From the NCBI GenBank assembly GCA_047495785.1, contig JBLDXI010000016.1, positions 930,001 through 994,000 of the forward strand: a DNA stretch of 64,000 nt. Direction: 5' to 3'. Position 1 is the stretch's first letter, and every line of letters starts with the position of its first letter. Source of the stretch: Lepidodermella squamata (Eukaryota; Gastrotricha). The position numbers and the translations under genes are program-made. Shown piece by piece: positions 55,264-64,000 of the stretch. The notes under the pieces are model-generated. The model had not been told where the DNA came from. It saw only the letters and a list, made by a program, of their open reading frames with translations, and ran no database searches.

Positions 55264-55450
55264 TCAAAGGAGTTGGAGGATGGAAAATTAAGAGCTGGTG
55301 TATCACAAATCACCAAGGTATGAAGGCGCATCCGCTATTCTAAATGACGTGACATCATCGAATAAGTCTGAAGGTCCGTGGTCTCGTTCTTATTCATTTG
55401 CTAGAGACGTTCGAGCAAAGTCTATGCTTGCCAACTGTGAAAGTCTGGCT

Positions 55451-55522
55451 GGCCCGTTGGTCTAGGGGTATGATTCTCGCTTCGGGTGCGAGAGGTCTCG
55501 GGTTCAATTCCCGAACGGGCCC
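55451..55522 (+). tRNA. tRNA-Pro (anticodon CGG)
   Basis: A 72-nt cloverleaf with acceptor GGCCCGT/ACGGGCC and anticodon loop TTCGGGT. Differs from the minus-strand tRNA-Pro at 55096 mainly at the anticodon wobble base. Confidence 0.94.
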
Positions 55523-55613
55523 ATTCTATTTTTTGCACAGAGTTGCCGAAGGTGCGATGACGTTGATAATTTGAGTTCTTCACAGTTTACGCATACAACA
55601 GGGATTTTGCACC

Positions 55614-55685
55614 TCCCTCATGGTCTAGTGGTTAGGATTCCGCGCTTTCACCGCGGCGGCCCGGGTTCGATTCCCGGTCAGGGAA
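55614..55685 (+). tRNA. tRNA-Glu (anticodon TTC)
   Basis: A 72-nt cloverleaf with anticodon loop CTTTCAC and T-arm CCGGGTTCGATTCCCGG. The acceptor TCCCTCA/TCAGGGA has one C:C mismatch at the sixth pair; otherwise it looks functional. Confidence 0.9.
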
Positions 55686-55813
55686 CATTTTTAACCTTTT
55701 CTATTTTGATGGCTATATAAAAGACCTCTAAATTCCCCGAAAATTGTCAAGGTCAGGTTCATATTTTCAGGTGTAGGTGTTTCTCATCTTAATCGCCGAA
55801 AGCCGAAAAAGTA

Positions 55814-55886
55814 TGGAGGATACGGGCGTCGATCCCGTTACCTCTCGCATGCTAAGCGAGCGCTCTACCATTTGAGCTAATCCCCC
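55814..55886 (-). tRNA. tRNA-Ala (anticodon AGC)
   Basis: A 73-nt cloverleaf with acceptor GGGGGAT/ATCCTCC, anticodon loop TTAGCAT and discriminator A. Confidence 0.93.
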
Positions 55887-55956
55887 TTCGAGATCTTCGA
55901 CTTTTTAGCAGCAGGTCGATCCTGTAATATTCGAGTTACTCTGAGTAAAAAGCTTG

Positions 55957-56029
55957 CGCCCTCCGGGGGACTCGAACCCCCGACCCTGTGATTAAAAGTC
56001 ACATGCTCTACCGACTGAGCTAGGAAGGC
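55957..56029 (-). tRNA. tRNA-Lys (anticodon TTT)
   Basis: A 73-nt cloverleaf with acceptor GCCTTCC/GGAGGGC, anticodon loop CTTTTAA and T-arm GGGGGTTCGAGTCCCCC. Confidence 0.94.
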
Positions 56030-56361
56030 CCTTAGAATGCGAAGCAGATTGATGGCGAATGTGTGAAATCAGCAAAATTGAAATAAAACTGAATCTACTG
56101 ATTTGCTCTGTCGGTAATTAGGGACAACAAAGTGATTGTCCAGCGGCACCTATACAGCTAGATTTAGCTACTCGTTGTTTTTTTCCTAATTCTGCTATTG
56201 TTGTAAACAAAAACTAGATCCTCTTTCTGTGTCTTCGGGCAACAGGGGCCTATGCGCTACCTGCAGACCATCGTTTTTATAAAATAAAATGATCATTGTT
56301 GTGTTGAAGCCTGCTACTGAAAATTGAAAATTGAAAACAAAAATAATACAAAAGGAGAAAA

Positions 56362-56434
56362 TGACGCTGATGGGACTCGAACCCACAATCTTCGGATCCG
56401 AAGTCCGACGCGATAGCCATTTCGCCACAGCGCC
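56362..56434 (-). tRNA. tRNA-Arg (anticodon TCG)
   Basis: A 73-nt cloverleaf with acceptor GGCGCTG/CAGCGTC (one G-T pair), anticodon loop CTTCGGA and T-loop TTCGAGT. Confidence 0.92.
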
Positions 56435-56544
56435 TCTCTTATCAGTTGCAGCCTATGGAATGTTTCAATTTCGATCTGATTGTGATTGCTCGAAGCTAAA
56501 AAACGGTCTGTTGATTCGCAAATAATCGAAAGGTTGGTCAAGCA

Positions 56545-56628
56545 GTCAGGATGGCCGAGCGGTCTAAGGCGCCAGACTCAAGATCTGGTCCTCGAAAGAG
56601 GGCGTGGGTTCGAACCCCACTTCTGACA
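56545..56628 (+). tRNA. tRNA-Leu (anticodon CAA)
   Basis: An 84-nt type II tRNA. Anticodon loop CTCAAGA, long variable arm TCCTCGAAAGAGGGC, and acceptor GTCAGGA paired with TTCTGAC through one G-T pair. No intron, though animal tRNA-Leu(CAA) genes often have one. Confidence 0.93.
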
Positions 56629-56686
56629 CCATTTTACGACTTTTTGCTTTTAATTTCCAATTAATTATGCGAAAAAAGTGGCCAAC

Positions 56687-56758
56687 TGGAGGCATCGGGG
56701 ATTGAACCCGAGACCTTCACAATGCGAATGAGACGATCTACCACTGAGCTATGCCCCC
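56687..56758 (-). tRNA. tRNA-Ala (anticodon CGC), possibly decaying
   Basis: A 72-nt sequence with acceptor GGGGGCA/TGCCTCC and anticodon loop TTCGCAT. The anticodon stem has a T:T mismatch (TCTCA/TGTGA) and the D-stem is imperfect (GCTC/GATC). It may be a low-activity or dying gene. Confidence 0.7.
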
Positions 56759-56831
56759 TAGGCTAGTACAATAAAAGGTTCGCAGCACGGTAACTTCAAG
56801 GATCCCAAGTTTGTTAGAAAAAAACATATCA

Positions 56832-56903
56832 AGGTCCCATCGAGAATCGAACTCGAGTCGCTGGATTCAGAGTCCAGAGTGCTAACCGCTACACCATGGG
56901 ACC
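56832..56903 (-). tRNA. tRNA-Gln (anticodon CTG), second copy
   Basis: Identical to 49328-49399. Flanks are also alike (ACATATCAAGG before, TTTCGAA and AAGGTCAGCT after), so a small block was copied across about 7.5 kb. Confidence 0.93.
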
Positions 56904-57128
56904 TTTCGAACACTGGTTCTGGCAAGGTCAGCTGCAATCCAAACTACCTCGAAGCCGGAGGTATCCGATATCGGAAAGCTGAGGAAATTAAGGTACCGCC
57001 AAATTCAACGAACTTTTTTTTAAGTAAAATCGTTTTTTTTGTTTGAGTCGTCGATAAATACGAAGACATTTTACTTTATTTAATAAAAGGAAGAAAACAA
57101 GACAAAATAAAGCACAAAATGGCCCAAC

Positions 57129-58839
57129 TCAAGGAACAGATATGCAGTTATTATCGTTACTTATCATATTATCAGAATCTGAAGGTTTGCGTTTAGATGC
57201 CGATTTTTTCGGTTTTAGCGAAGAATGGCGACGGGCGGCAATTTCACGCTGTTTCTGCTCCTCCTCAACCAAAATTTGATCGAGAATATTTGAAAAATAC
57301 GCCGACAACTTGTTGACATCTCGCTCGCTGGCTGCATTTGTCAAAAAATCATGACTTAGCAGGTCCTCATAGCCAGGCCGTTCGGCCGCATTTTTCGTCA
57401 GACTGTTTGAAATAATAAATTTTATAAAAAATCCGGAAAAATTCAGAAAAAAATTAAATACCAGTAATTGACGAAGGAACTTAATTGCGAAGACCGGGTT
57501 ACAGGTTCGTCGGTTGCTTCAAGCTTAGGGCTTTCGCCATTGACTATTGCCGCGATTACCTGAAAGGCCAACTTGACGTCTTGGTAAGGCAGCTTGCCAG
57601 TAGTTAACTCGTACAGAGAAATGCCAACAGCCCAAACATCCGCTTTGCTATTGCTGCTGGCATCATCGCAAGATTCAGAAACACTCGGGCAAATTCTTTC
57701 GGGCTACAAGATATAAAATAAATAATTTAACGTTTAAATTGTTTGAATTTCTGGAATTTAAAATGTTATCAAATTTGATCTGACTTTTAAGGGAGAATAT
57801 TGCAACTTAATTAGGCTTTTTTATATGCAAATGCGCGCCCATAATCACGAATACTATTTAAATTGCCAAAAATCAGGTTAAATTATAAAAATTCAAGAAA
57901 AATTCAAGAAAATCAGAAACCACCTTGCCCACTTTTTTTACAAATTTCAGAATTGTATGAGAAAAATTTGATTTTTCACATCCGTCCAAAGTTACCCCTT
58001 ATTCGGTATTATCTTCCTTGAATTTTACAAAAATTTCAGATTTTTCAGACCAAGTATTTAAATTAATTTGTCAAGCTTACTGCGATGTAGTGGTACCATT
58101 CGCCGCCTTGGCTTGAAGCCGTAGGATCGATGAGGCGTCGGCACATGCCCAAATCGCACAGTTTAATGAAGCCACTTCGGCTAATGAGGACGTTCGACGT
58201 TTTAACATCGGCGAACGGGGTCGCACTCGACGACGTGTTTGCACTGTGCGACTCCTTGCAATCGGCATACGATTTCCGGCGCACTTTATAGCTGTGAAGT
58301 TCGAGAAAATTCAGGGCGGAAACCATTGATCTAGCGACTTGGGCGATTACAAACTCGGGGATGGCTTCACCGGGCATTGCGTACACGAAACGGCTGAATT
58401 TATCCAACGACAGGTCCATGAGCTCCATGCAGAGCCAACAATCACTCTGAAAAAATTAATAAAAATTAAAAAAAATTCCACCTTAATAATTGTGTTCGCT
58501 CACATCAAAAAATATTGTGCCATAAAAATCGACAATAAACTCTCGACCTTCCTCCTGTCTCGAAGCGTTAAGGTCGAGTAGAAAATCCCAAAATTTGCTC
58601 AGTTGATTGTATTGCCCTCGGGTGCATATTGTTTTCTAGCAAAAATATATTAAAATTGAAAAAATGAACGAAAATTTATTATTTACTTTAACTGCCATAG
58701 CTTTTTGTGATGGTACGTGTATTGCTTTGAAGACATAACCATATTGGCCGATTCCAATCTGTTGAAGCGGGCCGAATTCCGAAACTTGTAATGTCAAGCC
58801 GTTCGGCAGCGTCATGTCGCAGTCGCTATTCAAAACCAT
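57129..58839 (-). CDS. MAP2K-like dual-specificity kinase with altered catalytic loop, five exons
   Basis: Exons 58839-58687, 58635-58504, 58446-58081, 57703-57462 and 57402-57129 give 388 residues. Kinase motifs in order: glycine loop GIGQYGYVF, the ATP-binding lysine in MAVK, CMELMDLSLDKF as in MKK3/MKK6, KLCDLG (the DFG position), YHYIAPERI (APE motif), and DVWAVGISLYELTTGKLPY. The catalytic loop reads FADVKTSN instead of HRDVKPSN: His and Arg are lost while Asp, Lys and Asn remain. An extra stretch of about 20 hydrophilic residues precedes it. The activation-loop serine/threonine pair of MKKs is replaced by PTASS. The C-terminus is Lys/Ser-rich. Its natural role would be phosphorylating p38-type MAP kinases, but activity is uncertain. 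Confidence 0.85.
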
Positions 58840-61800
58840 TCCATTGCCGAGTTAAACTTTTAATTTAAACGTCACTATAAACCGAGGAAAATTCGGCAAA
58901 TGAACTTTCTGTATTAAATGTTTCTATTGCACTCACTCGAGATGCCGGAAATCAAATGGCGGAAATAAATTCAGACAAAATAAAATCGATGAAGAATATT
59001 TGCGATAAATTCATAGAAAAAATATGAATTAAAGTAGAATAAGTAGGTGATTAAATAGGGACATTCCTGGCTAATTTGTTTTATTTTCCTGAAAATTGAG
59101 ATACAGCAAAATGCCGTTGGCAGGTATTTTTCCTCGCGGCGGTAATTTTCATATATTTTTTTACGTTATACTGAATAGTAATTAGTGGATGAAAAAAACA
59201 TCGCACGGTAGTCATGCAGCTGCTGGCACCTGAGGCAGTAATAAACAGCTATAGCAGGCGTGGATGTTTTTTTTCATGAGAGTCCAATATTAAGCGGGCT
59301 TGCGGTGATCCAAGGCAAAAATGAGATATTATAAACCTGAAAAACCGGATATCAGGTGAGAAAGAAGCCAAGGTTCATTGAATTAAAAGCTGAAATTGAA
59401 CCCTGAATCAGCCTGAAAAAAATATTTTTCTAGCCTAAATTATGCAAAATTTTTGGGAGGTTCAGTTATTTTAAGCAACAAGATAAGCTTGTCAGTTCAC
59501 CTTATCGCTACATTGCAACAAAAAGTAGGATAAATGTTTATTTTTTCTGTAAATATGACACGCTGTAACCTAATTTTTGCCAATGTTTTTTTTAGGAAAC
59601 TATATTTAACCTATTTATACTGCGCATATAAAAAACAAATTTTTTCATCGATCCAAGTAACCTGATGATGAATGCATGCGAAGCCACATCATACACACAA
59701 TGTTTTACGTGCAGAGGTGAAAAAAGCGCGTTCGATATGCACCTTTATAGGCTTCTATCCGTAGCCTCTATTCAGACACTATTTATTATATTATATAACG
59801 CAGGCAGATGCTTGCATGTTCATTTATGATCGCGCTTGTATACACAAAAGAAGTCAGATTTTTTGCCTTCGAAGCGAGGCGTGGTCTAATGATAGATTAT
59901 TGGAAGTTATTATGACAGCAGCCAATTTTTGTTGGGCTGATTTTTATCCTGGTTTACCCCTAATAAAATTGGAGCAAGCTAAGTTTATAGCTTTCGAGGA
60001 CAATTTATTTTACGAGGTCATGCATCATCGCAAGATTTGGCAGCTAATAGATGATCCGTGGTCTGGAAAAAGACAGTTATCATTTGTTTTATAAAACATG
60101 CACTGCTGCAATATATCATGTACATATATTATGGTAATTCGATCCTTTGTCCTACTTTCGAGCAAATCGATAGCAAGGCACAGAAAATAGATGCGCAAAA
60201 ACAATATCGTGATGTGTTTTTATTGATCGGTATTTTTTGCCCAGTGCCAAGAACACATAAAAATCTAAAGAAAGCCCGATAATAGACGAGAAAAAAAAAC
60301 AAATCGTCCGTTGCTAGGGTGTTTGATTCGGATTTCCAATACATCAAATAAGAAATCAATAAAGATAAATTGATTTTATTAAATGTAAGCGCTTTGATAA
60401 AAAAAAGTATAAAAAAGCCTCAAATATTCCGAAAAAAATTTGAAGATGAAATGCTCGTCCGTTCAAAAATGCATAAAATTTTTACTGTAATAAAAACGGA
60501 TCTAAAAGAAGTTAGTTAGATCGACGGAAGTTAGAGAAAGAGAGTCTGAATAAACAATTTCATGTCAATGAAAGATGATTAATGAGGAGGATAAATAATG
60601 GGCTTTGGTACAAGTAGTTATGAAAAGAGTAGGAAAAGAGTAGGAGTATGACAATTTAACCAACCTGGCATAATGGCCGATAATCGTCGCCGAAAACAAT
60701 GTACCGAGGGCGGTTAGCAAATAGGAGTCAAGTAGCAGTTTTGTCCTGTAACCATAGTGATGTAGTAAATCTATATTCTTGGTTAAGGTTCATCTGATGG
60801 ACGCTGTTTATCACCACTATTAGGCAGATTACAAGTTTTTACCCTGCCACGCCAGAATGAGCAGCATGTTGTAGTCTTGTAGTCTTGTTTTTCAATTTTG
60901 GTGGGTGATATTTTGTAGCTTGAGCACGTTTGCCAAAAAGAAAAGAACTTTACATTAAAATTGGGCGATGTGTAAAACTTCATCTCATTGCCAACTATTT
61001 TTTATACTGAGGAGCAGGTACATATATGGGGAAAATATCCGGCGTTGTGCTGTTTCACGCATCAACGAGTTGTCGAATTTTGTGTAGCACATTAACATAT
61101 GAAATTTGCGGGCGAGGGCGATGAAACAGCGAACCGAAAGAGTGTTTGATAGATTAACCTAATTGAGGTGAGAGTAAAGTAAACAAGTACTAGATTGCTG
61201 AAGGGTAATGTTGCTGAAAGCAGGATCCACATATCAAATAACTTTAGCATTATATAAAGGAAATTTGACTTGACCTCAATGAATTAACCCGATTAATTTC
61301 AGGCACGCAATTGAGCAGTTTCTTTTTAATTTATGAATCTTTCACCTCGAAAATCAAGCGGTTATTGATCGATCGACGATCTACGTCATTCAGAGTCTTT
61401 CCAGATTAAGGATAATACTCATTTGCAATTAGTACGTCCTACTAATCGATCGAAAGTGCTCTCATTACGTCGTTTGACGCACATTTTCCGAAGATTCCTG
61501 GCAGGCTTTCGGGCTAGCAATCAGAAATAAGCTGCCGAACGAGTTTTAGAGGGCGTAGTCAAATTCCACGGCCAGCTTGGAACCCTCAAGCGAAACGTTA
61601 TATTGATCCTACCGCATGAAACGCTGCATGAAAAAAAGGTCACAGGGTGGCCACAAAAAGTTCATTGATTGGAGTGCGCATCAATTTAGAGAAAAAAATA
61701 TCTAGGAACATTATATCCTATAGCCGAGAAAAATCTTGAATTTCAAGAAATTCTTCTCTAAATTGAGGCGCACTCCAATCAAAGAACTTTTCCCCGTGCG

Positions 61801-62726
61801 GCTTTTTGTAGCCACCGCTTGTAGAAAACTGTTAATTTCAGTAAAATAAAAAATGCTAGCACCAAAATAAAGATCTTTATACTTGAGCTTAATTTATCGA
61901 AAGGGATCCTTTAGCTGGTAGGTGTGAAAATGTACACTGTGGTATACTAGCTGGTAGCTCTTTTTGAGTGAGCGACTTGATTAGAGCGATGATTCATCGC
62001 GCATCATCGCGCATGCGTTCAAAGTCCCTTTTTTATTATTTGATTTCGGTCAATTATTTTCAAGACGCTCATTACGAGCAATTAGCCAAAAGGTGAGGGC
62101 TAAAAAGCAAAGGGAAATTTGCGTAACTATCAGCATTAGCCCAGTTTCATGCTCTATTCGAATAGCCTATCAGAAAAATCAAGTTTAATTGAAAATCCTT
62201 TGAAAATCAAAAATTCAAAGGTAATTATTTATTGACACCTCAAAACCATTATTGAAGCCCTTGTGCCTCAAAACCCCGCCCTTTAACTTGAATAGGCGCC
62301 TTTAAAACCCGAGAAATATTCCTGGATCTAAGTTGGTTTCATTTTCGAGTGAAAAATTGTGCAATCAACCCACCTGTGAGATTTTGCGTTTTTTAGCCCT
62401 GTCTTCGAAAATCACCGATGATCGTTACTCGAATAGAATGTGAAACCAAAATCGATGATCTTGTTCTACCTGAGGTTCATGATCCTTTGATCGTTTCCTG
62501 AATTTTGTGCGTAGAAGCAAAAGTAAGCGGACATGTGATGAAGTGTTTATACTAAACTAATGCTGCCATTTGATCATTTATTTCATTTTCCACGTGACTG
62601 AAATAATGAAATGACTAAGCTATCAATGGGTAGTCAATTGAAAATGTGAGATGTTGATGGGCGTTAGGTTAAAATTAAAAACAGCATCGGGATCGAAAAG
62701 ATTGAACCGAGTGGCCATAGTTTAAT
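58840..62726. other. Long intergenic region (3.9 kb)
   Basis: The largest gene-free stretch. Apart from the foldback at 61646-61821 and a 92-codon plus-strand frame (59816-60094) with no recognisable domain, I see nothing defined. Confidence 0.5.
61646..61821. repeat. Foldback element, family R5
   Basis: Left arm (GGTGGCCACAAAAAG ... GATTGGAGTGCGC ... TCAATTTAGAGAA) pairs with the right arm (TTCTCTAAATTGAGG ... GCGCACTCCAATC ... CTTTTTGTAGCCACC). About 60 bp of loop. No second copy is seen in the window. Confidence 0.75.
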
Positions 62727-63760
62727 CTACCAGAGATTGTCGATTGGATGACGAGGAAGTGCTGGCGCCGCTAGGGCGCTTTTTACGACCGGCGGCCGAG
62801 AATTATTAACAACGTGCTTCATTTCCCACTTGACCAGGTGCGGCATAGCGATCGGCTTCAAAAATTCGTAATAATTCACCATTCTGCAAAAAAATAAATA
62901 AAAAATAAAAATAAAAATTCTACCTTAAAATAATTACGATTCGTTCGTAGGGCAAGCGTAACGTTTCGCCAACATTCTTAAATCGGCATTGCTAAATTCT
63001 GGCTGTAACTCTGCTAAGATAGATTTGAAAGCCTTCTCCGGAATCCGGCCGGTATTTGTCTTATCAAAAGCAACCATCTCCGATATAACATCGTCCAGCC
63101 TGTGTTCAAGTTTCTGCTTCAGTGAATTTTCCATCAACTCCTTCTCGCTGTTAAGCCGCTTTGAACGCACGAAAAAGTTGGAATCGCCCTTTTCGGGTCG
63201 GCGGAAGCGCATCGATGACGCGGGAACAACGCCGGCGATAAAACGCTGGTACTCGTGGAAATGAACCCAGCCTGATGTTGTTTTGCGTAAAACCAGCCAC
63301 AACGCCTCGAGAATTTCGTCATCCGGCTCGCAAATACCACCCTCACCATCGTAAATACTCTCGCGAGCATTCATCCTAAACAAATTCAAAATTATTTGAA
63401 AAAATTCAATTTCAAAATTCACCTGCGAAGCATTTCGATAAAAATTTCGTGGTTAATTCGTTGACAGTTGACTTCGTCAAGCCGTCGAAATTCCCGTTCC
63501 GCCTCTTCTAAACGAGCCGATAAATTTTTTCGAACAATTTTCAGGCTTTCGATGATTTTCGGATTTTCCCGGGCGAAGCGAGCTGTTTTAGACACCCTAC
63601 CAGCTCCTTCGTCGACCGGCCTTAAAGGCAGAGTTTTCGACGGATTGGCCAGTTCGAGATCGTCCTCACGTGATCGTTCATTTCGCAATGAAAATTTGTT
63701 CGGGGCCGGTAGATTGTTCACTGGAACCGGGTCGTGATAGCCGTAGAAAATTCCGCCCAT
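62727..63760 (-). CDS. EF-hand-type protein (possibly EFHB/CFAP21-like), three exons
   Basis: Exons 63760-63423, 63375-62938 and 62883-62727 (introns 47 and 54 bp) give 310 residues. The ATG at 63760 sits in a good context (GCTGCCATGG). The N-terminal 60 residues are Pro/Asn-rich (GYHDPVPVNNLP). Helix-loop-helix units follow: RRLDEVNCQRINHEIF, then FDKTNTGRIPEKAF, an EF-hand-like loop lacking the final acidic ligand, and MVNYYEFLKPI as in a last EF-hand. The order suggests a calmodulin-fold protein that may bind little calcium. Such proteins occur in cilia, as in EFHB, but I am not sure of the family. The tail (LAAPALPRHPIDNLW) is short. Confidence 0.72.
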
Positions 63761-64000
63761 GGCAGCCTTAAAAAAGAAAATTTCTCTCAATGTCCCACTC
63801 GAGTTACAGAAATGGAGAGGGCTCTTCAAAGAAATTTTCTCGTCTTGTTACTCAGGTGATACGAACTAAAGCAGGAAGTGGGCGGTTCGAGGTGTAAAAA
63901 GCATAAAACCTTGTAATTAGCTGCATTTCTCACAAAAATTTTGCCACCTATTGTTTCAATATAATTTTTTGCTTTTTTACTTACAAGCGATTGTTGCGGC

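Noticed and set aside
49320-56910. CRISPR-like array suspected from regularly spaced similar sequences
   Set aside because: The repeats are tRNA genes and protein-coding repeats; no identical short repeats with unique spacers occur.
59816-60094. 92-codon plus-strand frame in the long intergenic region
   Set aside because: No recognisable domain, no flanking exons in phase, no similarity to other genes here.

Overview
The window is nuclear DNA from a compact-genome animal. Most genes are split by GT-AG introns, and most of those introns are only 47-60 bp. Intergenic DNA is AT-rich, genes lie on both strands, and there is a Pol III tRNA cluster with a U1 snRNA-like gene. I see no bacterial or viral gene organisation. 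Short introns, about 4 kb per gene and acceptor-like signals just upstream of several start codons would fit an appendicularian-like tunicate or another small-genome invertebrate such as a tardigrade. The species cannot be fixed from sequence alone, and that attribution is inference.

Layout. 1-8755: a tandem array on the minus strand of intronless class C (GABA-B-like) receptor genes: one cut by the window edge, two intact, and one decayed copy between them. 9170-10302: small heat-shock protein (minus). 11515-11955: secreted histidine-rich protein (plus). 12049-13186: secreted PI-PLC X-like protein (minus). 13547-16154: a four-exon class C receptor related to the array (minus). 17440-17738: secreted knottin-type peptide (minus). 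18438-19676: ankyrin/SOCS-box protein (minus). 22366-23414: stomatin-like protein (minus). 24230-26717: secreted low-complexity protein with a recurring LGN motif (plus). 27352-28164: CCHC zinc-knuckle protein (minus). 29990-31338: atypical Rho-type GTPase (plus). 33541-35939: SLC26 anion transporter (plus), tail-to-tail with an 18-exon, 1476-residue protein of unknown function (36121-42345, minus). 44042-45940: a second ankyrin/SOCS-box protein (plus). 46023-48334: rhodopsin-like GPCR (minus).

49328-56903 holds 14 apparently intact tRNA genes, several tRNA pseudogenes and a U1 snRNA-like gene. Two glycine-rich, tandem-repeat secreted protein genes sit inside it, each within one copy of an approximately 1.6-2.1 kb segmental duplication that also carries tRNA sequences. 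57129-58839: MAP2K-like kinase with an altered catalytic loop (minus). 62727-63760: EF-hand-type protein (minus).

There is no operon logic; the genes are mostly independent. Recurring themes are local tandem duplication (receptors, tRNAs, glycine-rich genes), secreted or membrane proteins, and foldback (inverted-repeat) elements. Repeats of this kind fill the few introns longer than about 600 bp. Exon models were built by hand from splice consensus and reading phase, and every junction given keeps the frame open. Expression evidence would be needed to confirm them.
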